The translations under genes and the position numbers were made by a program. DNA of 48,504 bases, from the NCBI RefSeq assembly GCF_002760245.1, contig NZ_ASCA01000078.1, forward strand, positions 1 through 48,504, given 5' to 3'. The notes beneath the pieces were generated by a model, which was not told the origin of the DNA, did not search any database, and worked only from the letters and a program-made list of their open reading frames with translations. Source of the DNA: Streptococcus suis YS161. Lineage in GTDB: Bacteria; Bacillota; Bacilli; Lactobacillales; Streptococcaceae. Below, piece by piece: positions 25,112 through 34,068 of this stretch (positions within the stretch are counted from its first letter, which is position 1; every line of letters starts with the position of its first letter).

Positions 25112-25204
25112 TTACAAAGTATGGCGACCACGACGGTAGCTATACTTAATAATCCCGAGGTCAATCGTTGTACGTTTGTTTACAATCTTGAACTTCTTTT
25201 TCAT
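25112..25204 (-). CDS. Basic 30-residue peptide, divergent first member
   Basis: The first gene of the array. Begins MKKKFKIVNKRTTIDLG and ends YSYRRGRHTL: a type-B-like C-terminal half with a type-A-like MKK start. It lies outside the 250-bp duplication and may represent the ancestral gene. GAAAGGAGAA precedes the ATG, and a com-box-like TACGAATA lies 33 nt upstream. Net charge about +9. Confidence 0.8.
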   Translation of the reverse strand: MKKKFKIVNKRTTIDLGIIKYSYRRGRHTL

Positions 25205-25237
25205 CTTTCTTCTCCTTTCATTTTTCCTACACTTGTT

Positions 25238-25245
25238 TATTCGTA
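25238..25245 (-). promoter_or_regulatory. Com-box-like TACGAATA upstream of the first peptide gene
   Basis: Minus strand reads GATTTACGAATAAACAAGTG, with AAAGGAG and the ATG of the first peptide following at normal distances. TACGAATA is the consensus -10-type element used by ComX polymerase. Predicted leader is about 27 nt. Related TRCGAATA copies at 25317-25324, 25503-25510 and 25849-25856 share the downstream context ARRTARGTG, so a dispersed repeat is the alternative reading. Confidence 0.5.
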
Positions 25246-25361
25246 AATCATTTTGAAAATGATTTATTTTTTTCAAGTGTGTATCTCCTTGAGGGGAGTT
25301 TTCCCTCTCACTTACTTATTCGCAAATCGTTTGCATTTTTTGAAAAAATTTTTTATAGTCT

Positions 25362-25451
25362 TTTAGTTTACTTTTAGTACTAGGCAACGAGCCGCAGGCA
25401 TAACTAGAGTTAGGCAAGGCGAGTTAACGAAGTAATAAAAGAAAAACTAAA
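25362..25451. repeat. Inverted-repeat element of about 90 bp
   Basis: TTTAGTTTACTTTTAGTAC at 25362-25380 is complementary, with a few mismatches, to GTAATAAAAGAAAAACTAAA at 25432-25451. The 50-bp interior has TAACT-AG-AGTTA and two similar AGGCAA stretches (AGGCAACGAG, AGGCAAGGCG). It resembles a small non-coding mobile repeat. No target-site duplication is evident to me. Confidence 0.6.
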
Positions 25452-25516
25452 TGACGATACTTTTTTTGAATAAGTTGTGAGCTTGCTTCCCCCACACTTA
25501 TCTATTCGTAAAATTT

Positions 25517-25620
25517 TGGGAGTGGGACAGAACTCGACCAATCTAAAGAGTTCGTCAACAAGTCTTTATTTCTAGTTGTTGAGCTGAAACAGTCTATCCC
25601 AGACTGTTTCACTCCCACCC
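25517..25620. repeat. Streptococcal-type GGGAGTGGG...CACTCCCA intergenic repeat
   Basis: The ends GGGAGTGGGACAGAACTCGA and CACTCCCA are inverted to each other. Near the right end GAAACAGTCT-ATCCC-AGACTGTTTC forms a perfect 10-bp stem, and its copy is at 1320-1344. This type of repeat is common between streptococcal genes. Short frames across it are artefacts. Confidence 0.7.
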
Positions 25621-25864
25621 CCGCACAGCTCAAACTGTCTGGGAGACAGGTTGAGGTTGGAGATGAAGCGAACTTTGTTCGCATCAGTCGTAGAGGTCAG
25701 ATTTGGAGCGTGAAACGCGAACGAATCTGCCAATCAACCACTGCACTGAAATGTTGATACGAACACTGAGAAGCTAGGCTGGACTTTCTGCTCATCCTCT
25801 TACGAATGATTGTCTAGCGGAGGGAACTTGTTTTCCCCTTCACCTATTTATTCGCAAGTAAACA

Positions 25865-25894
25865 AAAAAATTCTCTGGAAAATCCAAAGAATTT
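25865..25894 (-). terminator. Terminator after purB
   Basis: AAATTCTTTGGA pairs over 12 positions with TCCAGAGAATTT, followed by TTTTGTTTAC on the minus strand. It begins 8 bp past the purB stop. Confidence 0.9.
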
Positions 25895-25902
25895 TGATTT
25901 TT

Positions 25903-27195
25903 TTATAACCCAAGTCGTTCAAAGATGTCATCTACCCGCTTAGCATAGTAGTCTGGGTTGAAGAGCTCATCGATTTCGTCCTGGCTAAGTTTAGCTGTCA
26001 CGCGCTCATCCGCTTCGAGAAGGGGCTTGAAGTCCACTTGATTGTCCCATGACTGCGCCGTTTTGGGTTGCACCAAGTCGTAGGCTTCCTCACGGGTCAT
26101 ACCTTTTTCAATCAAGCTGAGCATGACACGCTGGCTATAAATCAAACCAAAAGTTGACTCCATATTGCGTTTCATATTTTCAGGGAAGACCGTCAAGTTC
26201 TTGACGATATTGCCAAAACGATTGAGCATATAGTTGATGAGAATGGTCGTATCCGGCGTGATAATCCGCTCCGCTGACGAGTGGGAAATGTCGCGTTCGT
26301 GCCAGAGGGCTACATTCTCAAAAGCCGTCACCAAGTGACCACGCACCACACGAGCCAGACCGGTCATATTTTCAGAGCCGATCGGGTTGCGTTTATGAGG
26401 CATAGCAGAGCTACCCTTTTGGCCTTTGGCGAAATACTCTTCGACTTCACGTTGTTCAGATTTTTGTAGCCCACGGATTTCTGTCGCCATACGCTCGATA
26501 GACGTTGCAATCAAGGCTAGGGTTGAGAAATACTCTGCGTGAAGGTCACGAGGAAGGACCTGGGTAGAAATTTCCTGCGGACGAATGCCCAATTTGCCAC
26601 AAACATACTCTTCCACAAATGGAGGAATGTTGGCGAAGTTTCCAACCGCACCTGAAATTTTACCAGCCTCAACGCCCCTAGCCGCCACATCAAAACGCTC
26701 CATGTTGCGTTTCATTTCACTGTACCAAGTTGCGAGTTTTAGACCGAAGGTCGTTGGCTCCGCATGGACACCGTGGGTCCGCCCCATCATAATGGTGTAC
26801 TTGTGCTCACGAGCCTTGTCGGCGATGATATTAGTAAAGTTTTCAAGGTCACGACGGATGATATCATTGGCCTGCTTGTAGAGGTAGCCATAAGCCGTGT
26901 CCACCACGTCGGTCGAAGTTAGACCATAGTGGACCCACTTGCGTTCCTCACCAAGACTTTCCGAAACCGCACGCGTGAAGGCCACCACATCGTGACGGGT
27001 CTCCTCTTCAATCTCTAAAATGCGGTCGATGTCAAAAGTCGCCTTCTCACGAATCAAGGCCACATCTTCCTTGGGAATCTCACCCAACTCAGCCCAGGCC
27101 TCATCAGCGAGGATTTCCACCTCCAACCAAGCCTTGTACTTGTTCTCTTCACTCCAAATAGCCGCCATCTCCGGGCGGGAATAACGATTGATCAT
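25903..27195 (-). CDS. purB: Adenylosuccinate lyase
   Basis: The 430-residue enzyme has the fumarase-family signature [38 protein letters not shown] and [11 protein letters not shown] around the catalytic residues. It acts twice: releasing fumarate from SAICAR and from adenylosuccinate. ATG 27195 is preceded by AAGGA; a GTG-like start at 27216 lacks a site. It is the last gene of the purD-E-K-(unknown)-B run. Confidence 0.97.
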   Translation of the reverse strand: MINRYSRPEMAAIWSEENKYKAWLEVEILADEAWAELGEIPKEDVALIREKATFDIDRILEIEEETRHDVVAFTRAVSESLGEERKWVHYGLTSTDVVDTAYGYLYKQANDIIRRDLENFTNIIADKAREHKYTIMMGRTHGVHAEPTTFGLKLATWYSEMKRNMERFDVAARGVEAGKISGAVGNFANIPPFVEEYVCGKLGIRPQEISTQVLPRDLHAEYFSTLALIATSIERMATEIRGLQKSEQREVEEYFAKGQKGSSAMPHKRNPIGSENMTGLARVVRGHLVTAFENVALWHERDISHSSAERIITPDTTILINYMLNRFGNIVKNLTVFPENMKRNMESTFGLIYSQRVMLSLIEKGMTREEAYDLVQPKTAQSWDNQVDFKPLLEADERVTAKLSQDEIDELFNPDYYAKRVDDIFERLGL

Positions 27196-27221
27196 GATTT
27201 TTCCTTGCCTCTCCAAATATA

Positions 27222-27959
27222 TTACTTTTCTGAAATATCTATGAATTCTCTATATGTCATTGTGTCTGGTCCAAATCTAACCTCAATCCTGTCACCTAGT
27301 TTTTCAACAATATAATTATCATTTGCTAAAGCAGTATCAAAGAAGTTATAAATGACATCGTCGCCTAAATCTTTATCAATTGCTTTGACTGAATCTCTAA
27401 ACAATTGTCGCATTCCGTCAATACCCTTATTATCATCACTATTGATTTGAATTGAAATTTTGTCTGTATCGTTAGAATTCCATAATTCAATAAAATAATC
27501 AAAACTACGGGCAGTAAATTTCGTGCGAATATGTCCTCTCTCAATTTCAATTAGGTCGCTGTCAGAAATTGCATTAAAGGAGATAATAAAATTATTAACT
27601 ACTTTATCATCGACTATTTTTTCAATCTCTTGCTTATTTATTTTACTTTCAGTGGTTATATTCTCTGTTGTCTCAGTGGTTGTTGAAGTACTTGTTTCAG
27701 TTGTATACTCCGATTCCTTAGATTTTAATGAAGCTATTTCACTTGCAATGGTTGTTGTAGTTGTTCCAACCTCACTAGTCACACCATATCCCTGGTTGTT
27801 ACCGTCAGAAAAAATACCAAATAATATAAAACTACAAATAGTGAACAGAATAGAAGCTAATAATTTTTTCTTATTTGGTTGTTTTTTCCATGTCCACCAC
27901 ATAGCAACGAACCCTATTAATATCATGCCAGTTGCAATATTTTCTATCATTTCACGCAT
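27222..27959 (-). CDS. Uncharacterised membrane-anchored protein inside the pur operon
   Basis: A 245-residue protein not recognised. Two hydrophobic segments lie at the N-terminus ([17 protein letters not shown] and [18 protein letters not shown]). A Thr/Ser/Glu-rich linker spans about 66-105 ([19 protein letters not shown]), then a soluble domain of about 135 residues ending [11 protein letters not shown]. The linker suggests export of the domain outside the membrane. Local base composition is more A/T-rich than purK and purB. Good GGAGGAG site, 9 bp after purK. Probably cargo inserted into the purine operon. Confidence 0.7.
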   Translation of the reverse strand: MREMIENIATGMILIGFVAMWWTWKKQPNKKKLLASILFTICSFILFGIFSDGNNQGYGVTSEVGTTTTTIASEIASLKSKESEYTTETSTSTTTETTENITTESKINKQEIEKIVDDKVVNNFIISFNAISDSDLIEIERGHIRTKFTARSFDYFIELWNSNDTDKISIQINSDDNKGIDGMRQLFRDSVKAIDKDLGDDVIYNFFDTALANDNYIVEKLGDRIEVRFGPDTMTYREFIDISEK

Positions 27960-27968
27960 ATACTCCTC

Positions 27969-29036
27969 CTACAAGACCAATCCAGCATTTTCCCCCAACA
28001 CCGTCACATGTCCCATTTTGCGATTGTGCTTCGCTTCTAGTTTACCATAAAAGTGGGGATGGGCGGTAGGGTTTTCTTGAAGAAAGGTTTGGACTGCTTC
28101 CATGTCTTGTCCCAAAATGTTAATCATAACTGCTGGTGAAAGCAGGCGGATAGGGGGCAGAGGCTGTCCGAGAATGCCTCGAATATGGGTGTCAAACTGT
28201 GAAAAATCACAGGCTTCAATGGAATAATGCCCCGAATTATGTGGGCGAGGAGCAATTTCATTCACAAGAATTTCTTGCCCTGCCACAAACATTTCAACGC
28301 AGAGGGTGCCTGCCAAATGGAGCTTGTCTGCGATTTGCAGGGCCATGGTTTTGGCTTTTTCAGCTAGTTCGTCTGAAATACGGGCAGGCACGATGGTTTT
28401 GTAAAGAATATTATTGCGGTGGATATTTTCCTGTACAGGAAAGACGGTGTAGTCGGAGCCATTGCCAGACACAAGGACGGAGATTTCCAGGTCGAAATTC
28501 ACAAACTCTTCCAAAACACACTCGGCAGAGTTAGCTAACTGACTAGCCTCTACCAAGTCCGCTTCTTCTCGAATAACCTTCTGGCCATGTCCATCATAGC
28601 CCCCAGTGGCTGTCTTCAAAACGTAGTTTTTGCTGAGGTCTAATCCTTCTAGGTCTAGGCTAGAGGTGACGACTTTGTAGGGGGCGACTTGCACGCCAGC
28701 TTTTTTTGCCAAAAAATCCTTCTCAAAAATGCGGTTCTGAGAAATGCGGAGGAGGTCTGTCCCTTGAGGGAGCTGACCGTCCTTGATGACCGCGTCCAGT
28801 CCGTCGGCATCGACATTTTCAAACTCGTAGGTCAGGACATGGCACCGCTCCGCCAACTGTTTGAGGGCCGCCACATCGTGATAGGGAGCGACGATGACCT
28901 CGCTAACCTTGGAGGCTGGGCAGTCCGCCGCAGGATCCAGCGTGATCACCTTGTGCCCCATGTAAATAGCGGAAATAGCCATCATCTGACCCAGCTGACC
29001 GCCTCCGATAATTCCGATTGTTTTAGATGAGGTCAT
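27969..29036 (-). CDS. purK: PurK, N5-carboxyaminoimidazole ribonucleotide synthase
   Basis: This 355-residue ATP-grasp enzyme begins [18 protein letters not shown] and has [14 protein letters not shown] (ATP-grasp loop), [15 protein letters not shown] and [13 protein letters not shown]. It makes N5-CAIR from AIR, bicarbonate and ATP. Overlaps the purE end by 14 bp, so the two are coupled, as is usual. Confidence 0.97.
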   Translation of the reverse strand: MTSSKTIGIIGGGQLGQMMAISAIYMGHKVITLDPAADCPASKVSEVIVAPYHDVAALKQLAERCHVLTYEFENVDADGLDAVIKDGQLPQGTDLLRISQNRIFEKDFLAKKAGVQVAPYKVVTSSLDLEGLDLSKNYVLKTATGGYDGHGQKVIREEADLVEASQLANSAECVLEEFVNFDLEISVLVSGNGSDYTVFPVQENIHRNNILYKTIVPARISDELAEKAKTMALQIADKLHLAGTLCVEMFVAGQEILVNEIAPRPHNSGHYSIEACDFSQFDTHIRGILGQPLPPIRLLSPAVMINILGQDMEAVQTFLQENPTAHPHFYGKLEAKHNRKMGHVTVLGENAGLVL

Positions 29037-29511
29037 CTGTCATCGCCTCCGCAATTTTTTCCTGTTCCTTGGCAAAGTCTGCCAGCTGAGCTGCAATGGT
29101 TTGGTCTTTAATAGAGAGAATACGAAGAGCGGTCAAGGCTGCATTGGTGGCACCCGCTTCGCCGATTGCCATAGTCGCAACAGGCACGCCGCCCGGCATC
29201 TGCACGATAGAATAGAGCGAATCCACACCGCTAAGGGCACGGGATTGGACAGGGACGCCAATGACAGGCAGGGTTGTCTTAGCTGCTACCATACCTGGCA
29301 AATGAGCTGCACCGCCCGCTCCTGCGATGATGACCTTGATGCCACGGCCACGCGCTTCCTCGGCATGACGGAACATGAGGTCTGGCGTGCGGTGGGCAGA
29401 GACTACTTTCTTTTCGTATGCTACGCCAAATTTGTCCAGCACTTCGGCTGCTTTTTTCATGGTTTTCCAGTCAGAACTAGAACCCATAATGATGGAAATT
29501 GGAATGTTCAT
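29023..29511 (-). CDS. purE: PurE, N5-CAIR mutase (class I)
   Basis: A 162-residue protein with [12 protein letters not shown] (residues 7-18), SAHRTPDLM and [14 protein letters not shown], the class I PurE active-site pattern. It converts N5-CAIR to CAIR. Located directly after purD with its own GGAAG site. Confidence 0.97.
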   Translation of the reverse strand: MNIPISIIMGSSSDWKTMKKAAEVLDKFGVAYEKKVVSAHRTPDLMFRHAEEARGRGIKVIIAGAGGAAHLPGMVAAKTTLPVIGVPVQSRALSGVDSLYSIVQMPGGVPVATMAIGEAGATNAALTALRILSIKDQTIAAQLADFAKEQEKIAEAMTDDLI

Positions 29512-29538
29512 ATTTGCACTTCCTTTTCTTATGCCAAA

Positions 29539-30801
29539 TTATTTAACAGCTTTACTTCCAATATCTGTCCGATAAAAGAGGCCTGTCGTATCTTGATTTT
29601 TCAGCTCCGCGTAAATTTTTTCCTGGGCTTCTTGTACGGTGTCTGCTGTGGTGACTAACATATAGACCCGACCGCCGTTTGATAGCAGTGCTCTGCTATT
29701 TTCCGCAAAACGAGCCCCTGCATAGTAAGTCGTGATGTCTCCCTTTGTCTTTTCTGGCAAGGTCACGCCTTTTTCGTAGTCCAGAGGATAACCGTTTGAA
29801 GCCACCACTACCCCAAGCGTCACGCCACTATCTAGCCAAGTCAGCTGTGTCGTGCGTTTGTGGAGGATGTCGTCAATGTTCTGAGCAAAGTCAGAGGTCA
29901 AGCGAGGTAGGATAATCTGAGTTTCTGGGTCGCCAAATCGAGCGTTGAACTCAATGACTTTAGGACCTTGGTCGGTCAGAATCAAGCCAGCATAGAGCAC
30001 GCCCAGATAAGACCGCCCTTCCGCAATCATGCCGTCCAGAATGGGCTTGACAACGGTGTCAACCGCTGTGTCCACCACGCTTTGAGGCAGGTGGGGAACA
30101 GGAGCGTAAGCCCCCATGCCACCTGTGTTGGGACCTTGGTCGCCGTCAAAGGCACGCTTGTGGTCCTGGGCTGTCGGCAGAATATAGAACTGGTCGCCGT
30201 TGACCAAGACAAAGAGCGAGAACTCCTCACCCGCCAGGAACTCCTCGATAACCACGCGGGCACCCGAGTCGCCGAACTTGTTGTCCAAGAGCATCTCCCG
30301 TGCCGCTTCGACTGCCTGCTCGACGGTTTCTGCCACGACTACGCCCTTGCCCAGTGCCAAGCCGTCCGCCTTGACCACGATTGGTGCACCCTGCTCTTCG
30401 ATGTAGGCTTTGGCTTCTTCGAAGTTGGAAAATGTGCCAAAGGCTGCTGTTGGAATGCCGTATTTGACCATGATTTGTTTGGCAAAGTCTTTTGACCACT
30501 CCAGCTCCGCGGCTAGACGACTCGGGCCAAAAACCTTAAGTCCCGCCTGTTCAAAATCATCAACGATACCTGCTGCCAGAGCATCGTCTGGACCAACAAA
30601 AGTCCAAGCAATATCATTTTCCTTGGCAAAGTTGATGAGAACGGAATGTTCGGAAATTCCGATGTTGACCAACTCGATACCGTCCAAGGTCATTCCGTCA
30701 TTTCCAGGAGCAACAAAGACCCTTTCTACCTGTTTAGATTCTAACAATTTCTTTGCGATAGCGTGTTCACGACCACCAGACCCGACAACCAAAAGTTTCA
30801 T
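29539..30801 (-). CDS. purD: PurD, phosphoribosylamine-glycine ligase
   Basis: A 420-residue ATP-grasp ligase: LLVVGSGGREHAIAKKLL at the N-terminus, IVVKADGLALGKGVVVA, QDHKRAFDGDQGPNTGGMGA and EFNARFGDPETQ. Makes GAR. First gene of a second purine transcription unit, preceded by a PurBox-like site and a TATACT promoter. Confidence 0.98.
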   Translation of the reverse strand: MKLLVVGSGGREHAIAKKLLESKQVERVFVAPGNDGMTLDGIELVNIGISEHSVLINFAKENDIAWTFVGPDDALAAGIVDDFEQAGLKVFGPSRLAAELEWSKDFAKQIMVKYGIPTAAFGTFSNFEEAKAYIEEQGAPIVVKADGLALGKGVVVAETVEQAVEAAREMLLDNKFGDSGARVVIEEFLAGEEFSLFVLVNGDQFYILPTAQDHKRAFDGDQGPNTGGMGAYAPVPHLPQSVVDTAVDTVVKPILDGMIAEGRSYLGVLYAGLILTDQGPKVIEFNARFGDPETQIILPRLTSDFAQNIDDILHKRTTQLTWLDSGVTLGVVVASNGYPLDYEKGVTLPEKTKGDITTYYAGARFAENSRALLSNGGRVYMLVTTADTVQEAQEKIYAELKNQDTTGLFYRTDIGSKAVK

Positions 30802-30834
30802 TTTTCACACCTCAAAAACGGATTTTATATAAAC

Positions 30835-30888
30835 AGTATAGCAAAAACAGACGGATTTTAATAGAAAAAGCCGGGTAATGTTCGGGAA
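30835..30888 (-). promoter_or_regulatory. purD promoter with PurBox
   Basis: Minus strand TTCCCGAACATTACCC (30873-30888) contains CCGAACATT, matching the PurR box of lactic acid bacteria. A TATACT -10 (30835-30840) lies about 32 bp downstream, with a poor -35, as expected of a promoter activated by PurR in response to PRPP. Confidence 0.75.
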
Positions 30889-30890
30889 TG

Positions 30891-30914
30891 GAAAAAGCTC
30901 ACACGAGGTGAGCT
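30891..30914 (-). terminator. Terminator of the unknown gene at 30916-31662
   Basis: AGCTCAC-CTCGT-GTGAGCT followed by TTTTC on the minus strand, starting directly at the stop codon. Confidence 0.85.
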
Positions 30915-30915
30915 A

Positions 30916-31662
30916 CTACTTGATAAAATAATCACACACATAATTCAAGTTAGAGGGAGGAGAATAACTAGCAATAGATTGTTCTTTTACCATACTCACC
31001 TGCCCCTTCTCGTCTATACGATACATTCTCTTGATTTTCTCCCCTGAAAGAGTTGTATAATAAATTGTTAATTCTGAAGGAATATGGTCGAAATCAGGAA
31101 TATTGAATAATAGATAATTAAAAATTGCCTCTTGATGCTTTTTTGAAACAATATAAATTTTTTGCCCTTCTGACAATTTGGGAATGATAGCGTAATCGGA
31201 AGGTTCCCCAAACTGAATTTGAAGATTAAACAAAGGTTGATTATTTACAATCTCAACAGAAAGCGCCTTATCTCGTTTATTATCCACACCATACGAATTT
31301 TGAAATGAATTTACTGCTAATTTTTTGGTATTCTTATTACTTTGAATCAAACCATACCAATATTTATCATGATAATAAACATAGCTAGAAGCTTTCACAA
31401 CTTGATAGCTATAATCTAAAAACATCTCTGGTCTCTGACTGATCTTAAATTTCTCTTGATCAATAAATAATTGAAAATGGAAGACAAAAAATGAAATACC
31501 AATACCAATGATTGCACCATAAAAACTAAGCCAGTCGCCCAAGCTACTATTTAGAGCTTGTTGAATATAAGTTAAAAAAAGAGAGAATATTGGACCCGAT
31601 ATAAAAATAAGACCAACCATCAACAAGATAACATACCAATTTTTCTTAAAATATCCAAACAT
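30916..31662 (-). CDS. Uncharacterised membrane protein between purH and purD
   Basis: This roughly 248-residue protein is not recognised. Two hydrophobic segments near the N-terminus (NWYVILLMVGLIFISGPIFS and FYGAIIGIGISFFVFHFQL) precede a cytosolic-type soluble domain of about 180 residues ending NYVCDYFIK. The short GDWLSFYGAIIGIGISF stretch is of a type seen in many small phage- or defence-associated membrane proteins, but that alone does not assign a role. It has its own terminator and a poor start site (ATG 31662 or GTG 31674). A/T-rich relative to the pur genes, so probably acquired. Confidence 0.65.
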   Translation of the reverse strand: MFGYFKKNWYVILLMVGLIFISGPIFSLFLTYIQQALNSSLGDWLSFYGAIIGIGISFFVFHFQLFIDQEKFKISQRPEMFLDYSYQVVKASSYVYYHDKYWYGLIQSNKNTKKLAVNSFQNSYGVDNKRDKALSVEIVNNQPLFNLQIQFGEPSDYAIIPKLSEGQKIYIVSKKHQEAIFNYLLFNIPDFDHIPSELTIYYTTLSGEKIKRMYRIDEKGQVSMVKEQSIASYSPPSNLNYVCDYFIK

Positions 31663-31740
31663 ACTGCAATCCACTCCATGAATATAATTTCGATAGTAGT
31701 ATACTAAATTATCCTAAAAATTCCAAGACCATTAAAACAG

Positions 31741-31768
31741 AAAAACACCTAACAATTATTAGATGTTC
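31741..31768 (-). terminator. Terminator after purH
   Basis: ACATCTAA pairs with TTAGGTGT, then TTTTTCTG on the minus strand. It closes the purC-L-F-M-N-H unit. Confidence 0.8.
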
Positions 31769-31783
31769 CTCTTATTCAAATTC

Positions 31784-33331
31784 TCAATGTCTAAAATGTC
31801 TTACTCCTGTAAAGACCATGGTCAAGCCGTACTTATTGGCCATGTCAATGGAGTCTTGATCGCGGACAGAGCCACCCGGCTGGATGATAGCCTTGATGCC
31901 TGCCGCAGCGATTTCTTCCACGTTATCAGCGAATGGGAAGAAGGCATCCGACGCTAAAACGGCTCCTTCCAAACGGTCCTTGGCTTGCTCGATAGCGATA
32001 CGGACGGAAGCCACACGGTTGGTTTGCCCTGGTCCCACGCCCAAGGTCATCTTGTCATTGGTGATGATGATGCCGTTGGACTTGACATACTTGGAGGACT
32101 TCCAGGCAAATTCCATGGCCGCCCACTCCTGCTCGGACGGTTGACGCTCGGTCACCACCTGCCAGTCTGCTGGGCTTTCTACCACCACGTCCTGATCCTG
32201 CACCAAGAGCCCACCGACAACGCCTGTGAACTCTTTTTCAACTTCGCTCGCATCTTGTGCATCAAAAACCAACTCCAAAATCCGAAGATTTTTCTTTTTG
32301 TTGGTCAAAATAGCTAGCGCTTCTGCCGAGTAGCTCGGTGCAATGATGATTTCTAAGAAAATCGGGTGCATCTTTTCAGCCGTCGCAGCATCTACTTCTC
32401 TGTTCAGTACGACGATGCCTCCGAAAATCGATACTGGATCAGCCTCATAAGCGTAATCCCAAGCCTGTTCAATCGTTTCTGCCTGTCCGATACCACAAGG
32501 GTTCATGTGTTTGAGGGCCACAACAGTCGGACGGTCCTTGAAATCACGGATAATCCGAATAGCCGCATCCGCATCACGAATGTTGTTAAAGGACAACTCC
32601 TTACCGTTTAGCTGTTTAGCAGCTGCAATCGAGTAAGCTGTCGGTAGGGCATTTTGGTAGAAATCCGCATTTTGCTGGGGATTTTCACCGTAACGCATAG
32701 GCTGATTAAGATCATAAGTAATCGTTAATTTTTCAGGCTTATCTTCGCCGACTTGCTTGGTAAAGTAGTCTGCAATAATGGCGTCGTAGGCTGCGATGTG
32801 ACGGAAGACCTTGGCAGCCAATTGCTGACGCGTTTGGTAGGTCGTCTGACCCTGCTCTGCTATCTCCCCTAAAACCGTCGGATAATCCGCTGGATCCACC
32901 ACAACGGTTACGCTAGCGTGGTTTTTAGCAGCAGAGCGCAACATGGACGGACCGCCGATATCAATGTTCTCCACCGCCAAGTCATAGGTCACATCTGGAC
33001 GCAAAATGGTCTCTTTGAAGGGATAAAGGTTGACCACCACCAAGTCAATCAAGCCAATTTCATGGTCGTTAGCTGCTTGCAGGTGACTGTCCAAATCCCG
33101 ACGAGCCAACAAGCCCCCGTGGATTTTGGGGTGCAGGGTCTTGACACGGCCGTCCATCATTTCAGGAAAACCGGTCACATCATCAATGGCAATAGTAGAT
33201 ACACCAGCCTGATCCAAGGCTACCTTGGTACCGCCAGTTGAGATAATCTCCCAACCAAACTTGGTCAATTCTTGGGCAAGTTCTACGATGCCATTCTTAT
33301 CTGATACGCTAATCAGTGCGCGTTTTGTCAT
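31784..33331 (-). CDS. purH: PurH, AICAR transformylase / IMP cyclohydrolase
   Basis: A 515-residue bifunctional enzyme. The N-terminal MGS-like cyclohydrolase domain ([37 protein letters not shown]) is followed by the transformylase ([34 protein letters not shown]). It catalyses the last two steps to IMP. Confidence 0.98.
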   Translation of the reverse strand: MTKRALISVSDKNGIVELAQELTKFGWEIISTGGTKVALDQAGVSTIAIDDVTGFPEMMDGRVKTLHPKIHGGLLARRDLDSHLQAANDHEIGLIDLVVVNLYPFKETILRPDVTYDLAVENIDIGGPSMLRSAAKNHASVTVVVDPADYPTVLGEIAEQGQTTYQTRQQLAAKVFRHIAAYDAIIADYFTKQVGEDKPEKLTITYDLNQPMRYGENPQQNADFYQNALPTAYSIAAAKQLNGKELSFNNIRDADAAIRIIRDFKDRPTVVALKHMNPCGIGQAETIEQAWDYAYEADPVSIFGGIVVLNREVDAATAEKMHPIFLEIIIAPSYSAEALAILTNKKKNLRILELVFDAQDASEVEKEFTGVVGGLLVQDQDVVVESPADWQVVTERQPSEQEWAAMEFAWKSSKYVKSNGIIITNDKMTLGVGPGQTNRVASVRIAIEQAKDRLEGAVLASDAFFPFADNVEEIAAAGIKAIIQPGGSVRDQDSIDMANKYGLTMVFTGVRHFRH

Positions 33332-33355
33332 GTTTTCTCCTTTTCCTTACCAGAA

Positions 33356-33514
33356 CTACTTGATTTGGGTCATGAGGAATCCTGATAAAATCAAGGATAG
33401 ACCATAAGCCAGAATCAAACGTGCAGGATTTTCTAATTTTACAAAAATAAGGCTATTAAACAGCAGAGCTGTCAAAACAAATACCAAAATAAATGAGATG
33501 ACTTTCTTTATCAT
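33356..33514 (-). CDS. Small membrane protein, 52 residues, between purN and purH
   Basis: Begins [20 protein letters not shown] and ends GFLMTQIK, with two hydrophobic segments and a short loop (KLENPARL). Its ATG overlaps the purN stop (ATGA), a tight translational coupling that argues it is a real gene, and purH follows 25 bp after its stop. I do not recognise it; small membrane proteins of this kind have not been given a purine role that I know of. Confidence 0.65.
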   Translation of the reverse strand: MIKKVISFILVFVLTALLFNSLIFVKLENPARLILAYGLSLILSGFLMTQIK

Positions 33515-34068
33515 AACACTCTTCTTTTCGCCCTCAACTCCTCCAAAACTGCTGGATAGAGTTGGTACTCCGCTTCATGTATTCTGGCTTCAAAGGTTTC
33601 CAGGGTGTCATCTGCCAATCTTGGCACTCGGACTTGTTTGATGATTTGTCCTGTGTCAATACCGCTGTCAACCCAGTGGACTGTCACGCCACTTTCTGCC
33701 ACACCTGCATTCCAAGCGTCTTCAATTCCATGGGCTCCTGGAAATTCTGGCAAGTAGGCGGGGTGGATATTGATGATCCGACCTTCATACTGAGCCAGCA
33801 GGGTTAGTCCCACAATCTTCATATAACCTGCCAAAACCACCAAGTCAATCTGGTGCTGGGCTAAGAGTTGGATAATGGCTTCTTCGTAGGCCTGCTTATC
33901 CGCAAACTCTTTTAGTTCAAAAGCAAAGGTTGGTACACCTAGTTTTTCAGCTCGTTCCAAGACATAGGCATTTCTGCGGTCTGAAAAGACAAAAGCTACT
34001 TCAAACTGTTCTGCGATGACTTGGAAATTGGAGCCGTTGCCTGATGCAAACACTGCTATTCGTTTCAT
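33511..34068 (-). CDS. purN: PurN, GAR formyltransferase
   Basis: A 185-residue protein with [17 protein letters not shown], the [20 protein letters not shown] active-site region and [18 protein letters not shown]. Uses 10-formyltetrahydrofolate. Start overlaps the purM stop by four bases (ATGA). Confidence 0.97.
   Translation of the reverse strand: MKRIAVFASGNGSNFQVIAEQFEVAFVFSDRRNAYVLERAEKLGVPTFAFELKEFADKQAYEEAIIQLLAQHQIDLVVLAGYMKIVGLTLLAQYEGRIINIHPAYLPEFPGAHGIEDAWNAGVAESGVTVHWVDSGIDTGQIIKQVRVPRLADDTLETFEARIHEAEYQLYPAVLEELRAKRRVL

Larger units (their letters stand above)
25205..25902. other. Gene-free 700-bp leader region made of repeats
   Basis: I see no credible gene here. It contains four TRCGAATA sequences on the minus strand (25238, 25317, 25503, 25849), a 21-bp A/T palindrome (25245-25265), a long inverted repeat (25362-25451), the GGGAGTGGG intergenic repeat (25517-25620), a GCGAAC-TTT-GTTCGC hairpin near 25657-25671 and the purB terminator. 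It separates purB from the peptide operon and must hold that operon's promoter. Confidence 0.75.

Noticed and set aside
24611..25204. Double-glycine-leader bacteriocin (Blp/Com-type) precursors
   Set aside because: No GG, GA or GS cleavage site follows a leader-like segment; the only LG lies mid-peptide in a conserved strand, and no C39 peptidase is encoded.
25362..25451. Insertion sequence or MITE with transposase
   Set aside because: Inverted ends exist but no transposase and no clear target duplication, so it is listed only as an inverted-repeat element.
25502..25684. 60-codon minus-strand ORF in the repeat region
   Set aside because: It lies across the GGGAGTGGG repeat and hairpins, has no ribosome site and is a typical artefact of such repeats.
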